Below are positions 8,027-17,200 of a stretch of DNA of 32,915 nucleotides, in pieces. Below the pieces are notes generated by a model. That model saw only the letters and a program-made list of their open reading frames with translations, ran no database searches and was not told where the DNA came from. Source of the DNA: Acidobacteriota bacterium. GTDB taxonomy: Bacteria; Acidobacteriota; Terriglobia; Terriglobales; Acidobacteriaceae. Position 1 is the first letter of the stretch; every line of letters begins with the position of its first letter. The stretch covers positions 1-32,915 of the forward strand of contig JAKAFB010000034.1 of the NCBI GenBank assembly GCA_021818105.1. The letters are read 5' to 3'. A program made the translations under genes and the position numbers.

Positions 8027-8094
8027 TTGGCGGCAAGTTCAGGCGCGCCATGTGTCACCCAGCGCAGCGGCGCGCAAGCAAGACAGGGGGCACG

Positions 8095-9591
8095 ATGTTA
8101 CAAGGAATGTGTAGGCGGGCATGGCTGGCTGTACTCTTCATGGCGTCGGCCGTAACTCATGGCCAGCAACCACTGGACGTACATGTGCAATGGGACAAGG
8201 TCGACGTGGTTTCCAAATCCACGCCTACGCTGCAAGTAGTCGTGAATCCACCGTTGCGACCGGGTCAGCCCTTGGGCATTGCATCCTACAAGGCGCTCAA
8301 GGATCTTGGTGCAGACTACGTGCGCTACGTCCCGTGGTTGCCCTATCCCAAGCTGGCCGTCGCTGAGCTGGAACCGCCCACGCCGCAGAAGACCAGTTGG
8401 GACTTCAGCCTAATTGATCCCATGACGAAGGATTTTCTCGCCGCCACGGATGGCCACTCCACGATTCTCAACTTCAGCACCATTCCAGCTTGGCTCTTCA
8501 AGACCGACAAGCCCGTAGCCTATCCCGCCGACCCCAACGAGGTCGAGTGGCACTATACGCAGGGAACCGAGCTACGCGATCCTAGCGGCAAGGAACTCGG
8601 AGACTACTACGCGCGACTGGTGAGCTGGTACGTGAATGGTGGCTTCACCGATGAGAATGGCGTGCCTCACAACTCCGGCTACCGTTACAAGCTCCCCTAC
8701 TGGGAGGTGCTGAACGAAGTCGACTTCGAACACACCATGACGCCGCAGCAGTACACCGAACGCTACGATGCCATCGTCAGCGCCATCCACGCTGTTTCGC
8801 CGGAGACCAAGTTCGTGGGCCTTGCACTGGCCATGCCCAGTCACTCACCGGCGTACTTCGAGTACTTCCTCAACCACGCAAATCATCGCCCCGGCATTCC
8901 GCTGGACATGATCTCGTATCACTTCTACGCGTCGCCGGTGGCGCCGCAGACCATTGACAGCTGGCAGTACTCATTCTTCGATCAGGCCGATGGTTTCCTG
9001 AACACCGTGCGCTACGTCGAATCGATCCGCAAGCGTCTCTCGCCGGAGACGCGCACTGACTGCGACGAGCTCGGCGTGATTCTGCCCACTGACAATACGC
9101 CGCAGGACAAGGTGCCGCCGCCCAGGGCTTATTGGAACCTCGCCGGCTCGCTCTACGCCTATCTCTATATCCAGCTTTCGCGGCTGCAGATTGACGTCAT
9201 CGGCGAATCGCAGCTGGTAGGCTATCCCACGCAGTTCCCCAGTGTGAGCATGATGAACTGGCAGAATAACAGGCCCAACGCGCGATTCTGGGTGCTCAAG
9301 CTCATCAAGGACAACTTCAACCCCGGCGACAAGCTGGTGAAGACTGACATCGAGAGCAAAGACAAAAATGCGGGCAATATCGTCGCGCAGGCCTTTGTCA
9401 CGCCCGGCGGCCACAAGCTGTTGCTGGCCAACAAGCGCAATGTCGCCATCGACCTGACTCTGCCTGACGCCGCGAGCGCCACGGCGCTCACGGTGGATGA
9501 GCAAACCGGCGACGAACCGGCACGCAGCGTCAAGCTCGAAGCAGGCAAGCTGCACATGGCGCCCTTTGCCGTCACGGTGGTGAGCTGGTGA
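8095..9591 (+). CDS. Secreted clan GH-A glycoside hydrolase (GH39-like)
   Basis: The product is 498 aa. An N-terminal hydrophobic segment (CRRAWLAVLFMASAVTHG, cleavage likely before QQPLD) marks it for export. A TIM-barrel domain follows, with an Asn-Glu pair in YWEVLNEVDF that fits the acid/base Glu of clan GH-A. A second Glu in DVIGESQLVGYP is a candidate nucleophile. The C-terminal 100 residues (from about DKLVKTDIES) look like the beta-sandwich usual in GH39 and GH51 enzymes. GH39 contains beta-xylosidases and iduronidases; the true substrate here is unknown. ATG 8095 has AGGGGG five bases upstream, and ATG 8107 is a possible later start. The stop overlaps the start of the mutarotase gene (GTGA), so the two should be translationally coupled. 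Together they suggest release and use of a deoxy-hexose from a polysaccharide. Confidence 0.78.
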   Translation: MLQGMCRRAWLAVLFMASAVTHGQQPLDVHVQWDKVDVVSKSTPTLQVVVNPPLRPGQPLGIASYKALKDLGADYVRYVPWLPYPKLAVAELEPPTPQKTSWDFSLIDPMTKDFLAATDGHSTILNFSTIPAWLFKTDKPVAYPADPNEVEWHYTQGTELRDPSGKELGDYYARLVSWYVNGGFTDENGVPHNSGYRYKLPYWEVLNEVDFEHTMTPQQYTERYDAIVSAIHAVSPETKFVGLALAMPSHSPAYFEYFLNHANHRPGIPLDMISYHFYASPVAPQTIDSWQYSFFDQADGFLNTVRYVESIRKRLSPETRTDCDELGVILPTDNTPQDKVPPPRAYWNLAGSLYAYLYIQLSRLQIDVIGESQLVGYPTQFPSVSMMNWQNNRPNARFWVLKLIKDNFNPGDKLVKTDIESKDKNAGNIVAQAFVTPGGHKLLLANKRNVAIDLTLPDAASATALTVDEQTGDEPARSVKLEAGKLHMAPFAVTVVSW

Positions 9592-9947
9592 GCGCGCCCA
9601 TCACCCGTTCACCCTCGCAGGAGCTGCCGCTCAAACGCTATGCCTTCATGTTGCGTCTCAGGCCAGGCGCCGCCGAGGCCTACGACGCAGCGCATCGCGC
9701 CGTGTGGCCGGAGATGCTCGCGCTGCTCAAGCGCGCGGGCATCAGCGAGTACTCCATTTATCGCCGCGACGATTTGCTGATCCTCGCCCTACGCGCCGCG
9801 GACTTTGACGCCACCTGGAGCCGGATTGAAAACGACCCGGTGAACCTGCGCTGGCAGCGGGCGATGGCACCCTACTTTGCCCCCACTGAGGGCTTGCGCC
9901 CTGGCGAACGCTTCCCCATGCTGGAAGAAGTCTTTTACCTGCCCTGA
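9588..9947 (+). CDS. rhaM: L-rhamnose mutarotase family protein
   Basis: The product is 119 aa, with an unstructured N-terminus of about 16 residues before the conserved domain begins at KRYAFMLRLRPGAAEAYDAA. The family landmarks are the HRAVWPEM segment (catalytic His), the ISEYSIYRRDDLLILAL strand pair, NDPVNLRWQRAM, and the C-terminal EVFYLP, which E. coli RhaM also has. The enzyme interconverts alpha and beta anomers of L-rhamnose so that the isomerase receives its preferred form. Related proteins act on L-fucose-like sugars. The GTG start at 9588 overlaps the preceding stop codon by four bases, and the isomerase-like gene follows after 28 bp. The symbol is by family; the sugar is not proven. 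Confidence 0.85.
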   Translation: MSAPITRSPSQELPLKRYAFMLRLRPGAAEAYDAAHRAVWPEMLALLKRAGISEYSIYRRDDLLILALRAADFDATWSRIENDPVNLRWQRAMAPYFAPTEGLRPGERFPMLEEVFYLP

Positions 9948-9975
9948 GGTACGGGCGAAATGCAAAGGAGCAACA

Positions 9976-11406
9976 ATGAGTGCGGAGCACTCCCTGCGCG
10001 TGGGCTTATGTGGCATCGGCCTTGAGGCCTACTGGAGCCAGTTCGCCGGGCTCAAGGCGGAGCTTGAGGGGTACGTCGCGCGCGTCGCGGAGCGTCTCCA
10101 GCGGCCCGGCGTTGCAGTCATCAACCTTGGCCTTGTGGATACGCAGCAGCGCGCGCAGCAGGCCGGCCGCCAGTGCCGCCGCGATGACATTGACGTGCTG
10201 TTCCTCTACGTCACCACCTATGCACTCTCAAACACCGTGCTGCCGCTCGTGCAGCGAGCGGGCGTGCCGGTGGTGGTGCTGAATCTGCAGCCTGAGGCCG
10301 CCATCGACTACGCCGCCTTTAACCGCCTCGCCGACCGCACCACCATGACGGGCCATTGGCTGGCTTTCTGCTCCGCATGCCCCGTGCCGGAGATCGCCAA
10401 CGTGCTCAAGCGCGCGCGGATTCCCTTCCACCAGGTGACAGGCATACTGGATGATGTCGCAACCTGGCTGGAGATTGAAGAATGGCTGGCCGCGGCACGC
10501 GTGCGGTCAATGCTCGCTGCGGCGCGGCTGGGGCTGATGGGCCACTACTACAGCGGCATGCTTGACATTATGACCGACGTGACCCTGGTTTCCATTGCAT
10601 TCGGGACACACGTTGAGCTGCTTGAGGTGGACGAACTCAGCGAACTCGCGGCCGCAGCAAGCGAAGACGCGATCACCAATCGCGTCGCTGATTTCCACGC
10701 GAGCTTTGAGGTGCAGCCCGATTGTCCGCCGGAGGAACTGCGCCTCGCGGCGTGCACCTCGGTCGCGCTGGATGCCTTCGTCGAGCGGCATGAACTCGAC
10801 CTGATGGCCTATTACTACAAGGGCTCAGGCAATGCAGCCAACGAGGACACGATGAGCTCCATCATCCTGGGCACATCGCTGCTCACCGCTCGGCATATTC
10901 CGGTGGCGGGTGAGTACGAAGTGAAAAATGCACTGGCTATGAAGATAATGGACCTGCTGGGCGCAGGCGGCTCGTTCACCGAATATTACGCGATGGACTT
11001 CAATGACGATCTTGTCCTGATGGGTCATGACGGCCCGGGCCATATCGCGATTGCAGAAGGTAACACGAAGGTGCGCCCGCTGCGCGTGTATCACGGCAAG
11101 GTGGGGCGCGGCCTGTCAGTGGAAATGAGTGTCAAGCACGGCCCCGTCACACTGCTGTCCGTTGTAGAGGACGCGCAGACTCGATTCAAGCTGGTAGTCG
11201 CGGAAGGGGAAAGCGTGCCTGGACCGATTCTCGAGATCGGCAACACCAACAGCCGCTATCGATTTCCCTTAGGTGCACGCGGCTTTGTTCAGGCGTGGAA
11301 TGCGCAAGGTCCCGCGCATCACTGTGCCGTGGGCGTGGGCCACGTAGGGGCAACGCTAGAAAAGACCGCCGCGCTGCTGGGCATTGGCTTTTGCCGCGTC
11401 TGCTGA
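9976..11406 (+). CDS. L-fucose/L-arabinose isomerase family protein
   Basis: The product is 476 aa, near the usual 480-500 for this superfamily. The N-terminal Rossmann-like domain begins HSLRVGLCGIGLEAYWSQFA. The segment DIDVLFLYVTTYALSNTVLPLV is a substrate-domain strand-helix typical of the arabinose-isomerase fold. Later segments include MGHYYSGMLDIMTD, MAYYYKGSGNAANED, VAGEYEVKNALAMKI, MDFNDDLVLMGHDGPGHIAI and a C-terminal beta domain. Acidic and His residues in EYEVKNA and MGHDGPGH suit a divalent-metal site. Members convert an aldose to a ketose; with the adjacent mutarotase, L-fucose, L-rhamnose or L-arabinose are all possible. AAAGGAG precedes ATG 9976. Its stop (11404-11406) abuts the stop of the convergent membrane-protein gene without any gap. 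No kinase or aldolase gene follows. Confidence 0.82.
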   Translation: MSAEHSLRVGLCGIGLEAYWSQFAGLKAELEGYVARVAERLQRPGVAVINLGLVDTQQRAQQAGRQCRRDDIDVLFLYVTTYALSNTVLPLVQRAGVPVVVLNLQPEAAIDYAAFNRLADRTTMTGHWLAFCSACPVPEIANVLKRARIPFHQVTGILDDVATWLEIEEWLAAARVRSMLAAARLGLMGHYYSGMLDIMTDVTLVSIAFGTHVELLEVDELSELAAAASEDAITNRVADFHASFEVQPDCPPEELRLAACTSVALDAFVERHELDLMAYYYKGSGNAANEDTMSSIILGTSLLTARHIPVAGEYEVKNALAMKIMDLLGAGGSFTEYYAMDFNDDLVLMGHDGPGHIAIAEGNTKVRPLRVYHGKVGRGLSVEMSVKHGPVTLLSVVEDAQTRFKLVVAEGESVPGPILEIGNTNSRYRFPLGARGFVQAWNAQGPAHHCAVGVGHVGATLEKTAALLGIGFCRVC

Positions 11407-11775
11407 TTAGCTAACCTCCGCCGCTGCCTGTTCTGTGCTGAGGGCTGCCTTGAGGCTGAAGCCCGCGAGCACAAGCGCGGCAATGCCGTGAATCAGTCCG
11501 CGTGCGTCCAGAGGATGGCCAATGAGCTTGTCGAAGGTAAAGGCGGCCGCTGCCCAGAAGAGACTTCCCGCAAAGGCCATCCAGGCAACAGGGCGATCAG
11601 CGGGACGCTGAGCACGCAGGAGGTTCAGCGCTGCGATGAGCAGGGCCAGCGCAGAGGCGCTCTCCGCCCACAACAGCGTGACAGGCTCGGATCTGTATCC
11701 GATAAAGGAGCCAATGCCGTGCAGAATGGCGCCAAGGATGAGAACCCACGCAAAGATATGATCGACAATCTTCAC
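11407..11775 (-). CDS. Small four-helix integral membrane protein, function unknown
   Basis: The product is 122 aa with four evenly spaced hydrophobic segments: FAWVLILGAILHGIGSFIG, ALALLIAALNLL, VAWMAFAGSLFWAAAAF and the LIHGIAALVLAGFSL region. It is probably a four-helix inner-membrane protein. No functional motif was recognised. The GTG at 11775 was chosen because AAGGAGG precedes it with a five-base gap, the best ribosome site in this part of the window; ten extra codons upstream lack one. It lies 79 bp downstream of the aquaglyceroporin gene on the same strand and may be co-transcribed with it. Its stop codon directly abuts that of the opposing isomerase-family gene. Confidence 0.75.
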   Translation of the reverse strand: MKIVDHIFAWVLILGAILHGIGSFIGYRSEPVTLLWAESASALALLIAALNLLRAQRPADRPVAWMAFAGSLFWAAAAFTFDKLIGHPLDARGLIHGIAALVLAGFSLKAALSTEQAAAEVS

Positions 11776-11854
11776 GGCGACCTCCTTGCTCAAGCTGGAC
11801 CGCAACCGAAGAGGATGCAGTCAACGGAAGCCCGTAACAAACATCCTGCACATC

Positions 11855-12583
11855 TTACACGTGCGCAGCGTGCAACAGCAGCCCAGCCAATGCGCCACCC
11901 ACCAGCGGGCCAAGAACAGGGATAGGCGCGTAGCTCCAGTTGGAGCCGCCTTTGCCGGGTATGGGCAGCAGCGCATGCATCAGACGCGGGCCCAGGTCGC
12001 GCGCAGGATTGATGGCGTAGCCTGTGGTGCCGCCGAGCGAAAGACCAATGCCCCAGACGAGACTCGCCACCAGCCACTGTCCCATGCCTGCTGCGGGCCC
12101 CGTGGCCGACACGCCATGCGATCCGATGGCTCCGGCAACCACCACCAGCACCATAGTGCCAATGATTTCGCTGAGCAGGTTGAAGAGCGGATTGCGTACT
12201 GCGCCGCAGGTACAAAAGATGCCCAGCTTGGCCGCAGGGTCGTCTGTGAGGTGCCAGTGCGGTCCATAATGCAGCACCATCAAGCACGCACCGCACATGG
12301 CTCCCAGCAGTTGTGCAGACCATAAATAGAGCAGGTGTGCATAGTGGCCGGTGTTCACGGCAACGGATAAGCTGATGGCAGGGTTCAGATGCGCGCCGGA
12401 GCTGCCGAAGGCCTGCGCAACCAGCACTCCGCACAACACGGCCATCGCCCAGCCCGTGGTGATGGCCATCCAGCCTGCGTCCGCTGCATATGACTTGCGC
12501 AGAGTGACGCCGGCGCTGACGCCCTCGCCCAGCAGCACCAGCACGAGCGTGCCCATAAACTCGCCTAACCAGACTGAATGCAT
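11855..12583 (-). CDS. glpF: MIP-family channel, aquaglyceroporin (GlpF-like)
   Basis: The product is 242 aa with six membrane segments and the two half-helix NPA loops of major intrinsic proteins, HLNPAIS near residue 68 and INPARDLGPR near residue 190. The Asp after the second NPAR is the usual mark of glycerol-conducting channels rather than strict water channels. Such channels allow passive entry of glycerol, and of other small neutral solutes, across the inner membrane. Glycerol kinase and glycerol-3-phosphate dehydrogenase genes, the common neighbours of glpF, are absent here, so the solute is unproven. The ATG at 12583 has only a weak AGGGA-type ribosome site. It lies 159 bp downstream of the nucleoside-permease-family gene on the same strand. 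Confidence 0.87.
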   Translation of the reverse strand: MHSVWLGEFMGTLVLVLLGEGVSAGVTLRKSYAADAGWMAITTGWAMAVLCGVLVAQAFGSSGAHLNPAISLSVAVNTGHYAHLLYLWSAQLLGAMCGACLMVLHYGPHWHLTDDPAAKLGIFCTCGAVRNPLFNLLSEIIGTMVLVVVAGAIGSHGVSATGPAAGMGQWLVASLVWGIGLSLGGTTGYAINPARDLGPRLMHALLPIPGKGGSNWSYAPIPVLGPLVGGALAGLLLHAAHV

Positions 12584-12742
12584 TCAGGAATTCCCTGCTG
12601 CCGGGCCTGCCGCCAATGCGCAGAGCGCGAGCCCGTTATGGATTTGCAGAACGCTAGCATTGTGCCTTGCCGGACCTTGCTTCGCCAAGAAACTCTTTGA
12701 AAGCCGCATTCGAACGATACAGCCGCGCAAGTCGCCGAGCAT

Positions 12743-13798
12743 TCACTCTGGCTGGCCGATCGTGGCTGTGGCGTAGCGCGACCAGTGCGTGAGCAGTTCA
12801 TTCACCACGGTATGGCCCACCGTGTAGGCCGCCTCCAGCGAGGGCAGATACGCGCTATACGTGCCGATGCGCTGGCGTGCCAGACTGTCTGCGGCACTCA
12901 TGCCGCGTGGCTGCTGGTCAAAGTTGCTTACCGTCCGGAGCACCATAATCCGTTGCCAGTCAACGCGCCCGGCATTCGCCAGGTTCTTGAGCGAGAGCAG
13001 CGTGCCGGTGTCCTCCATGGCAGTGGCAGCAAACTGCCCCTTGCCCCCGGTAAAGTAGCTAACCCATTGGTCTGCCCACGCATCCAGAAGTTTGCCATGC
13101 CAGAAGGTTGAAGAGGAGACCTCGTCGCCCATGCTCACAAACGGTGGACGCTGCGCGGCGGCTCCGTCAAATGCGGCACGTGCCTGCCTGAGCCGGTCAG
13201 TGTCACCGAGCGGCGTGCTCTTCGTCATGTCAAAGGCCCACTGGGCAAGCCCGGCATTGAGCGCAAACACCTGGTTTGGGAGTGGCGTGGCGGGCTGCTC
13301 GAATGGGTACGCCTTGAGGAAGGGTAGAAATCCTGTTACCCAATCGCTGGGGATTTCGCGCGCATCGATTTCATAGCCCAGGTCGCCATCCACCACCCAG
13401 CGCACCCACACAGCCGAGCCCAGAGAAACACGCTGCGGCGTGCCGCCCGCAATGCCCGCAACAATCCAATAAGCGTGGCGCAGGTCGAAACGCGGGTCTA
13501 ATCCGAGCGCCATGATGGTGGATGCTGCGTTGGCTGTGCCGGGCCCGGTGAGCACAGCCATTTCGCCCTCTGCATTCATGCGTACCGTGTGGTAACCGGC
13601 GAGCAAGGGATAGATGCGGTCCAGATGATCGCGCTCCACCCAGTACTGCAACTCGCCGGGCGTATCGCCTGTGTCCTGCCCCTGCTCAAACATGGCCACC
13701 ACGACCACCTTCACGGGAATGGGCCTGGCAAAGGCAACGGCAGCCCATAGAGACACACCAACCATCATGCAGAGGTATCCAGAAATTATTGAGGACAT
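12743..13798 (-). CDS. Purine nucleoside permease (NUP) family protein, exported
   Basis: The product is 351 aa. The signal peptide is MSSIISGYLCMMVGVSLWAAVAFA, with likely cleavage before RPIPVK. The mature protein begins VKVVVVAMFEQGQDTGD and keeps the NUP-family segments EGEMAVLTGPGTANAASTIM, YWIVAGIAGG, AVWVRWVVDGDLGYEIDARE and FVSMGDEVSSSTFWHG. NUP proteins, best known from Candida, have a nucleoside-phosphorylase-like fold and are linked to purine nucleoside uptake. In bacteria they are exported and the mechanism is unsettled, with binding or hydrolysis of nucleosides both possible. The ATG at 13798 starts the signal peptide and lies 7 nt behind a good promoter, so the mRNA may be leaderless. 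The gene diverges from the large TonB-dependent receptor gene. Confidence 0.85.
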   Translation of the reverse strand: MSSIISGYLCMMVGVSLWAAVAFARPIPVKVVVVAMFEQGQDTGDTPGELQYWVERDHLDRIYPLLAGYHTVRMNAEGEMAVLTGPGTANAASTIMALGLDPRFDLRHAYWIVAGIAGGTPQRVSLGSAVWVRWVVDGDLGYEIDAREIPSDWVTGFLPFLKAYPFEQPATPLPNQVFALNAGLAQWAFDMTKSTPLGDTDRLRQARAAFDGAAAQRPPFVSMGDEVSSSTFWHGKLLDAWADQWVSYFTGGKGQFAATAMEDTGTLLSLKNLANAGRVDWQRIMVLRTVSNFDQQPRGMSAADSLARQRIGTYSAYLPSLEAAYTVGHTVVNELLTHWSRYATATIGQPE

Positions 13799-13805
13799 GG
13801 TCCTG

Positions 13806-13835
13806 ATGATAGAGTCTGCGCTGGATTGTTCCCAA
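13806..13835 (-). promoter_or_regulatory. Candidate promoter of the NUP-family gene, likely leaderless
   Basis: On the minus strand, TTGGGA (13830-13835, 4/6) and TATCAT (13806-13811, 5/6) are separated by 18 bp. Only CAGGACC separates the -10 from the ATG at 13798, so transcription would start at or next to the A of ATG. There is no room for a Shine-Dalgarno leader. Confidence 0.55.
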
Positions 13836-13982
13836 ATGAAAATTCCCCTGCTTGCAGTGTCCGCGGCGTCCCTGATTCTGTGACCCGTACACAGGGCTGG
13901 TTTGCAACACAGGATGGGCAAACGCCGTGTATTTTGTTCAGATTCAACGCTTCTTCATTCAATTTGATACGGCCGGGACTAT

Positions 13983-14220
13983 AAAATAGTTGCAGCTTCC
14001 AACATCGTATGGGCTCCCGCTCCGAAGGGTCGGCACAGACCCGGAGCCATGCATTAGTTCGTCGGCGACACCGTTCGCCGCGAGGCGGGAACCCTGTTCA
14101 AGGGATGCAGCCCCACGATGGGCGCTGCGTCCTGCCCAGCAGCGTAAGCGCTGCACAGCCAGCCTTGTTGACCCCGCAGCATGGCTAACCAGTTTTGTTT
14201 TTGAGGAGAACCAGAACGCA
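13983..14220 (+). promoter_or_regulatory. Long structured 5' leader of the Oar-like receptor gene
   Basis: A TATAAAAT box near 13980-13987 may be the -10. The leader that follows, about 225 nt, folds into several clear hairpins. They are GGCTCC...GGAGCC enclosing GGGTC/GACCC (about 14010-14046), CGGCGA/TCGCCG (14063-14068 and 14075-14080), GCAGC+CCC with GGG+GCTGC (14107-14128), and GCAGCG/CGCTGC with loop TAAG (14139-14154). Segments 14123-14128 and 14139-14144 are also perfectly complementary, so the last two hairpins can be replaced by another one. No known riboswitch consensus was recognised. GAGGAGA at about 14202 is the ribosome site. Confidence 0.5.
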
Positions 14221-17200
14221 ATGAATACAATTCAGGCGATCCGCATGACCGGCCGCTGGAGTTTGCGCGGCCTGTTCCTTTGTTTGTCGCTGCTGTCCGT
14301 GATGGCACTTCCTGCGCACGCGCAGGAGGCCGGCTTCGGCTCCATCGCCGGCACCGTTACTGATCCCAATGGCGCAGTTGTAGCCAATGCAACTGTCCAG
14401 GTGATCCAGACGGACACCGGGATCGAGCGCACGCTGCAAACCACATCCACTGGTGGCTATGCCGCCGCATTCTTGAAGCCTGGCCATTACGAGATCATCG
14501 TTAAGGCGCCGGGTTTTGTCACTGTAGACCGCAAGGGCCTGAATCTGCTCGTGGGCCAGGCACTGGGTGTTGATATCCAACTGCCCGTTGCCGCCACACA
14601 AGATACAGTGACCATTACGGCTGAGTCTCCGCTGATTGACACTGAAAAGGTGAGCGCGTCGCAGGAGATCGGCCAGGAGTTGGTCGGCAATCTCCCTGTG
14701 AACGGCCGCCGCTACGACAACTTTGTGCTGCTGACCCCCAACGTGGTGCCTGACGGCACCAGCGGTCTTATTTCGTATCGCGGCATCTCGGGCCTCTACA
14801 ACACCAACCTGATTGACGGCGCCAATAACAACCAGGCGTTCTTCTCAGAGGCGCGCGGTCGTGCCAGCGGCGCTCCGTATGTCTACTCGATCGACTCGAT
14901 TCAGGAGTTCCAGTCCAGCTCCGGCGCCTACAGTGCAGAGCTTGGCCAGGCAGCGGGCGGACAGATCAACGCCGTCACCAAGTCCGGTACAAACCTGATT
15001 CACGGCGATTTGTTCTACTTCCTTCGCTACCCTGATCTGAACGCGCTCGATCCTTACACCAAGGCACAGAGCTACACGGCCACCTCGCCAGCACTCAAGC
15101 AGTCCTACCTGACGCAGCCGGTTCACCAGCAGCATCAATTTGGTGGCTCAGTTGGTGGACCTATCAAGAAGGACAAGCTCTTCTACTTTTTCACCTATGA
15201 CGGCTTCCGCAAGGTGAACCCGATTCTCTACGTTTCGTCTGGCCCCTTCAGCACGATTTCGCAGTCCATCAACTCCGGTGCGACAACTTACTGCCCGGCT
15301 CCGCTGACTTCCACGCAGTGCCTTACGGCGCTGAGCTATCTCGAAGGCAACCTTGAGGGCATGGGCGGCTACAAGCTGCAGGGCGAGTTCCCGCGCCTGG
15401 TCAAGCAGGATATTTTCTTCCCGAAGCTGGACTGGCAGCTGGACGGCAAGAACCACATCACAGCAGAGTTCAACTGGGACAACTTCACAGAGCCCAATGG
15501 TTACAACTCGTCCAACACCTCGACCAACAGTTCTGTAACGCAGAACGGCACCACTAACTTCCATGAGCGCTTCGGCATCCTCAACTGGAACACGGTGCTG
15601 AACGCCACATCAGTGAATCAGGTGCTCTTCCAGTGGTCGCGTGATCTGGAGACCTCCTCGGCCAACACGCCCGGCCCGTCGGTATTCATCAGCGGCGTTG
15701 CCTCCTACGGCATGACCATTGCGCTGCCGCGCCCGGCCTTCCCGGACGAACATCGCTGGCAGGTCGGCGATATCTATTCGAAGAGCTTTGGAAACAACAC
15801 ACTGAAGGCAGGCGTGGATGCGAACTTCATCCACGATGTGGCCATCAACCTCTTCCAGGGCGGTGGCAGCTACGGCTACTACGGCACGCCGACCGGCGCC
15901 TTCACCAACTGGGTGCAGGACGTCTACGGCGCGAATGGAGGCAAGCACTACTCCAGCTTTACGCAGGTCAACGACCCTATCACCCACGTCGGCAAGGATG
16001 ATTTCTGGGAGAAGGTGATCGGCGCGTTTGTCGACGACCGCTACAAGGTCACGTCGAACTTCCAGGTATCGGCTGGTTTGCGCTATGACATTCAGGCCGT
16101 GCCGCAACCGCCGCGTCCCAATACGAGCAGCGACCTGGCCAACTACTACACGTCTGTGATTCGTATCGGCAAGACGATGTTCCAGCCGCGCCTCGGCTTC
16201 AACTGGAACCCGTTCCCGAAGACAGTGGTGCGCGGCGGCTACGGCCTTTTCTATGGCCTGACGCAAGGCTCCACATACTACACGATGCGCGTGGAGAACG
16301 GCGTCTTCCAGCAGCAGTACAACGCGGCTGCATCCACGTCGTGGGCGCCGCAGAACCTTGGAGTGCTGTTCACGCCTCCGGGACCGGCGCTTGCAGCGCC
16401 CTTCCCGGGAGCCGTGACGCCGACTGTCCAGGGCGGCAGCGGCGCGACGCTGGCTCCACTGGCCGCGCGCGGACTTGATCCCGGCTTCAAGAATCCCTAC
16501 TCGCACTCGTTTGATGTCGCAGTCGACCAGGAATTCCCAGGGCGCATCATGCTGTCACTCGGCTACGTGGGCAATCGTGGCATGCGCCTGCCCCGGTTTA
16601 TCGATGCCAACGTGCTGCCTGCCACGGAAACGAAGAGCTACGACATTGTGGACGCGAACGGCGTGACGACGAGCACGGTCACGCTGCCGTGGTACACGCA
16701 ACGCGTCACCTATGACACCGCCAGCATGCTGGCCGGCTACTCTGACATCAACAGCTGGTACCACTCCATGGTGGTGACGGTGAAGAAACCGATGAGCCAC
16801 AGCGTGGACTTGCTGATGAACTACACCTGGTCCAAGGCAATGGACGAAGGTCAAGTGGGCGGACCGAGCGGCACCTTCAACGGCACCGACGTTCCGCTGG
16901 ATCCCTTCAACTTCAAGGCAGAGTATGCACGCTCTGACCTGAACATGACGAACCGCTTTGTGGGCAACCTGGTGTGGGCGCCAACGGTAAAGACCGCATG
17001 GAGCCCGCTGACCTATGCAGCGGAGGGCTGGAGCCTCTCCGGCACCTTCACTGCACAGACGGGCTTCCCGCTGACCGCAGCGATGGCCAACTATCCAGCG
17101 AGCGGGCTCACCACCCATACCATTGCTGGTGACGGCGGTCTGACGGGCGCTTCAGTAAGCTGGTTCAACTCGCCGACGCCAGGCCGCGTACCGCAGTTGC

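Noticed and set aside
7537-8094. Long N-terminal extension of the glycosidase frame
   Set aside because: The extension is antisense to the dehydratase and its upstream region, and the signal peptide and AGGGGG site place the start at 8095.
15610-16506. 298-codon open frame on the minus strand inside the receptor gene
   Set aside because: It is fully antisense to a well-supported barrel domain, has no recognisable domain, and long antisense frames are expected at this GC content and codon bias.
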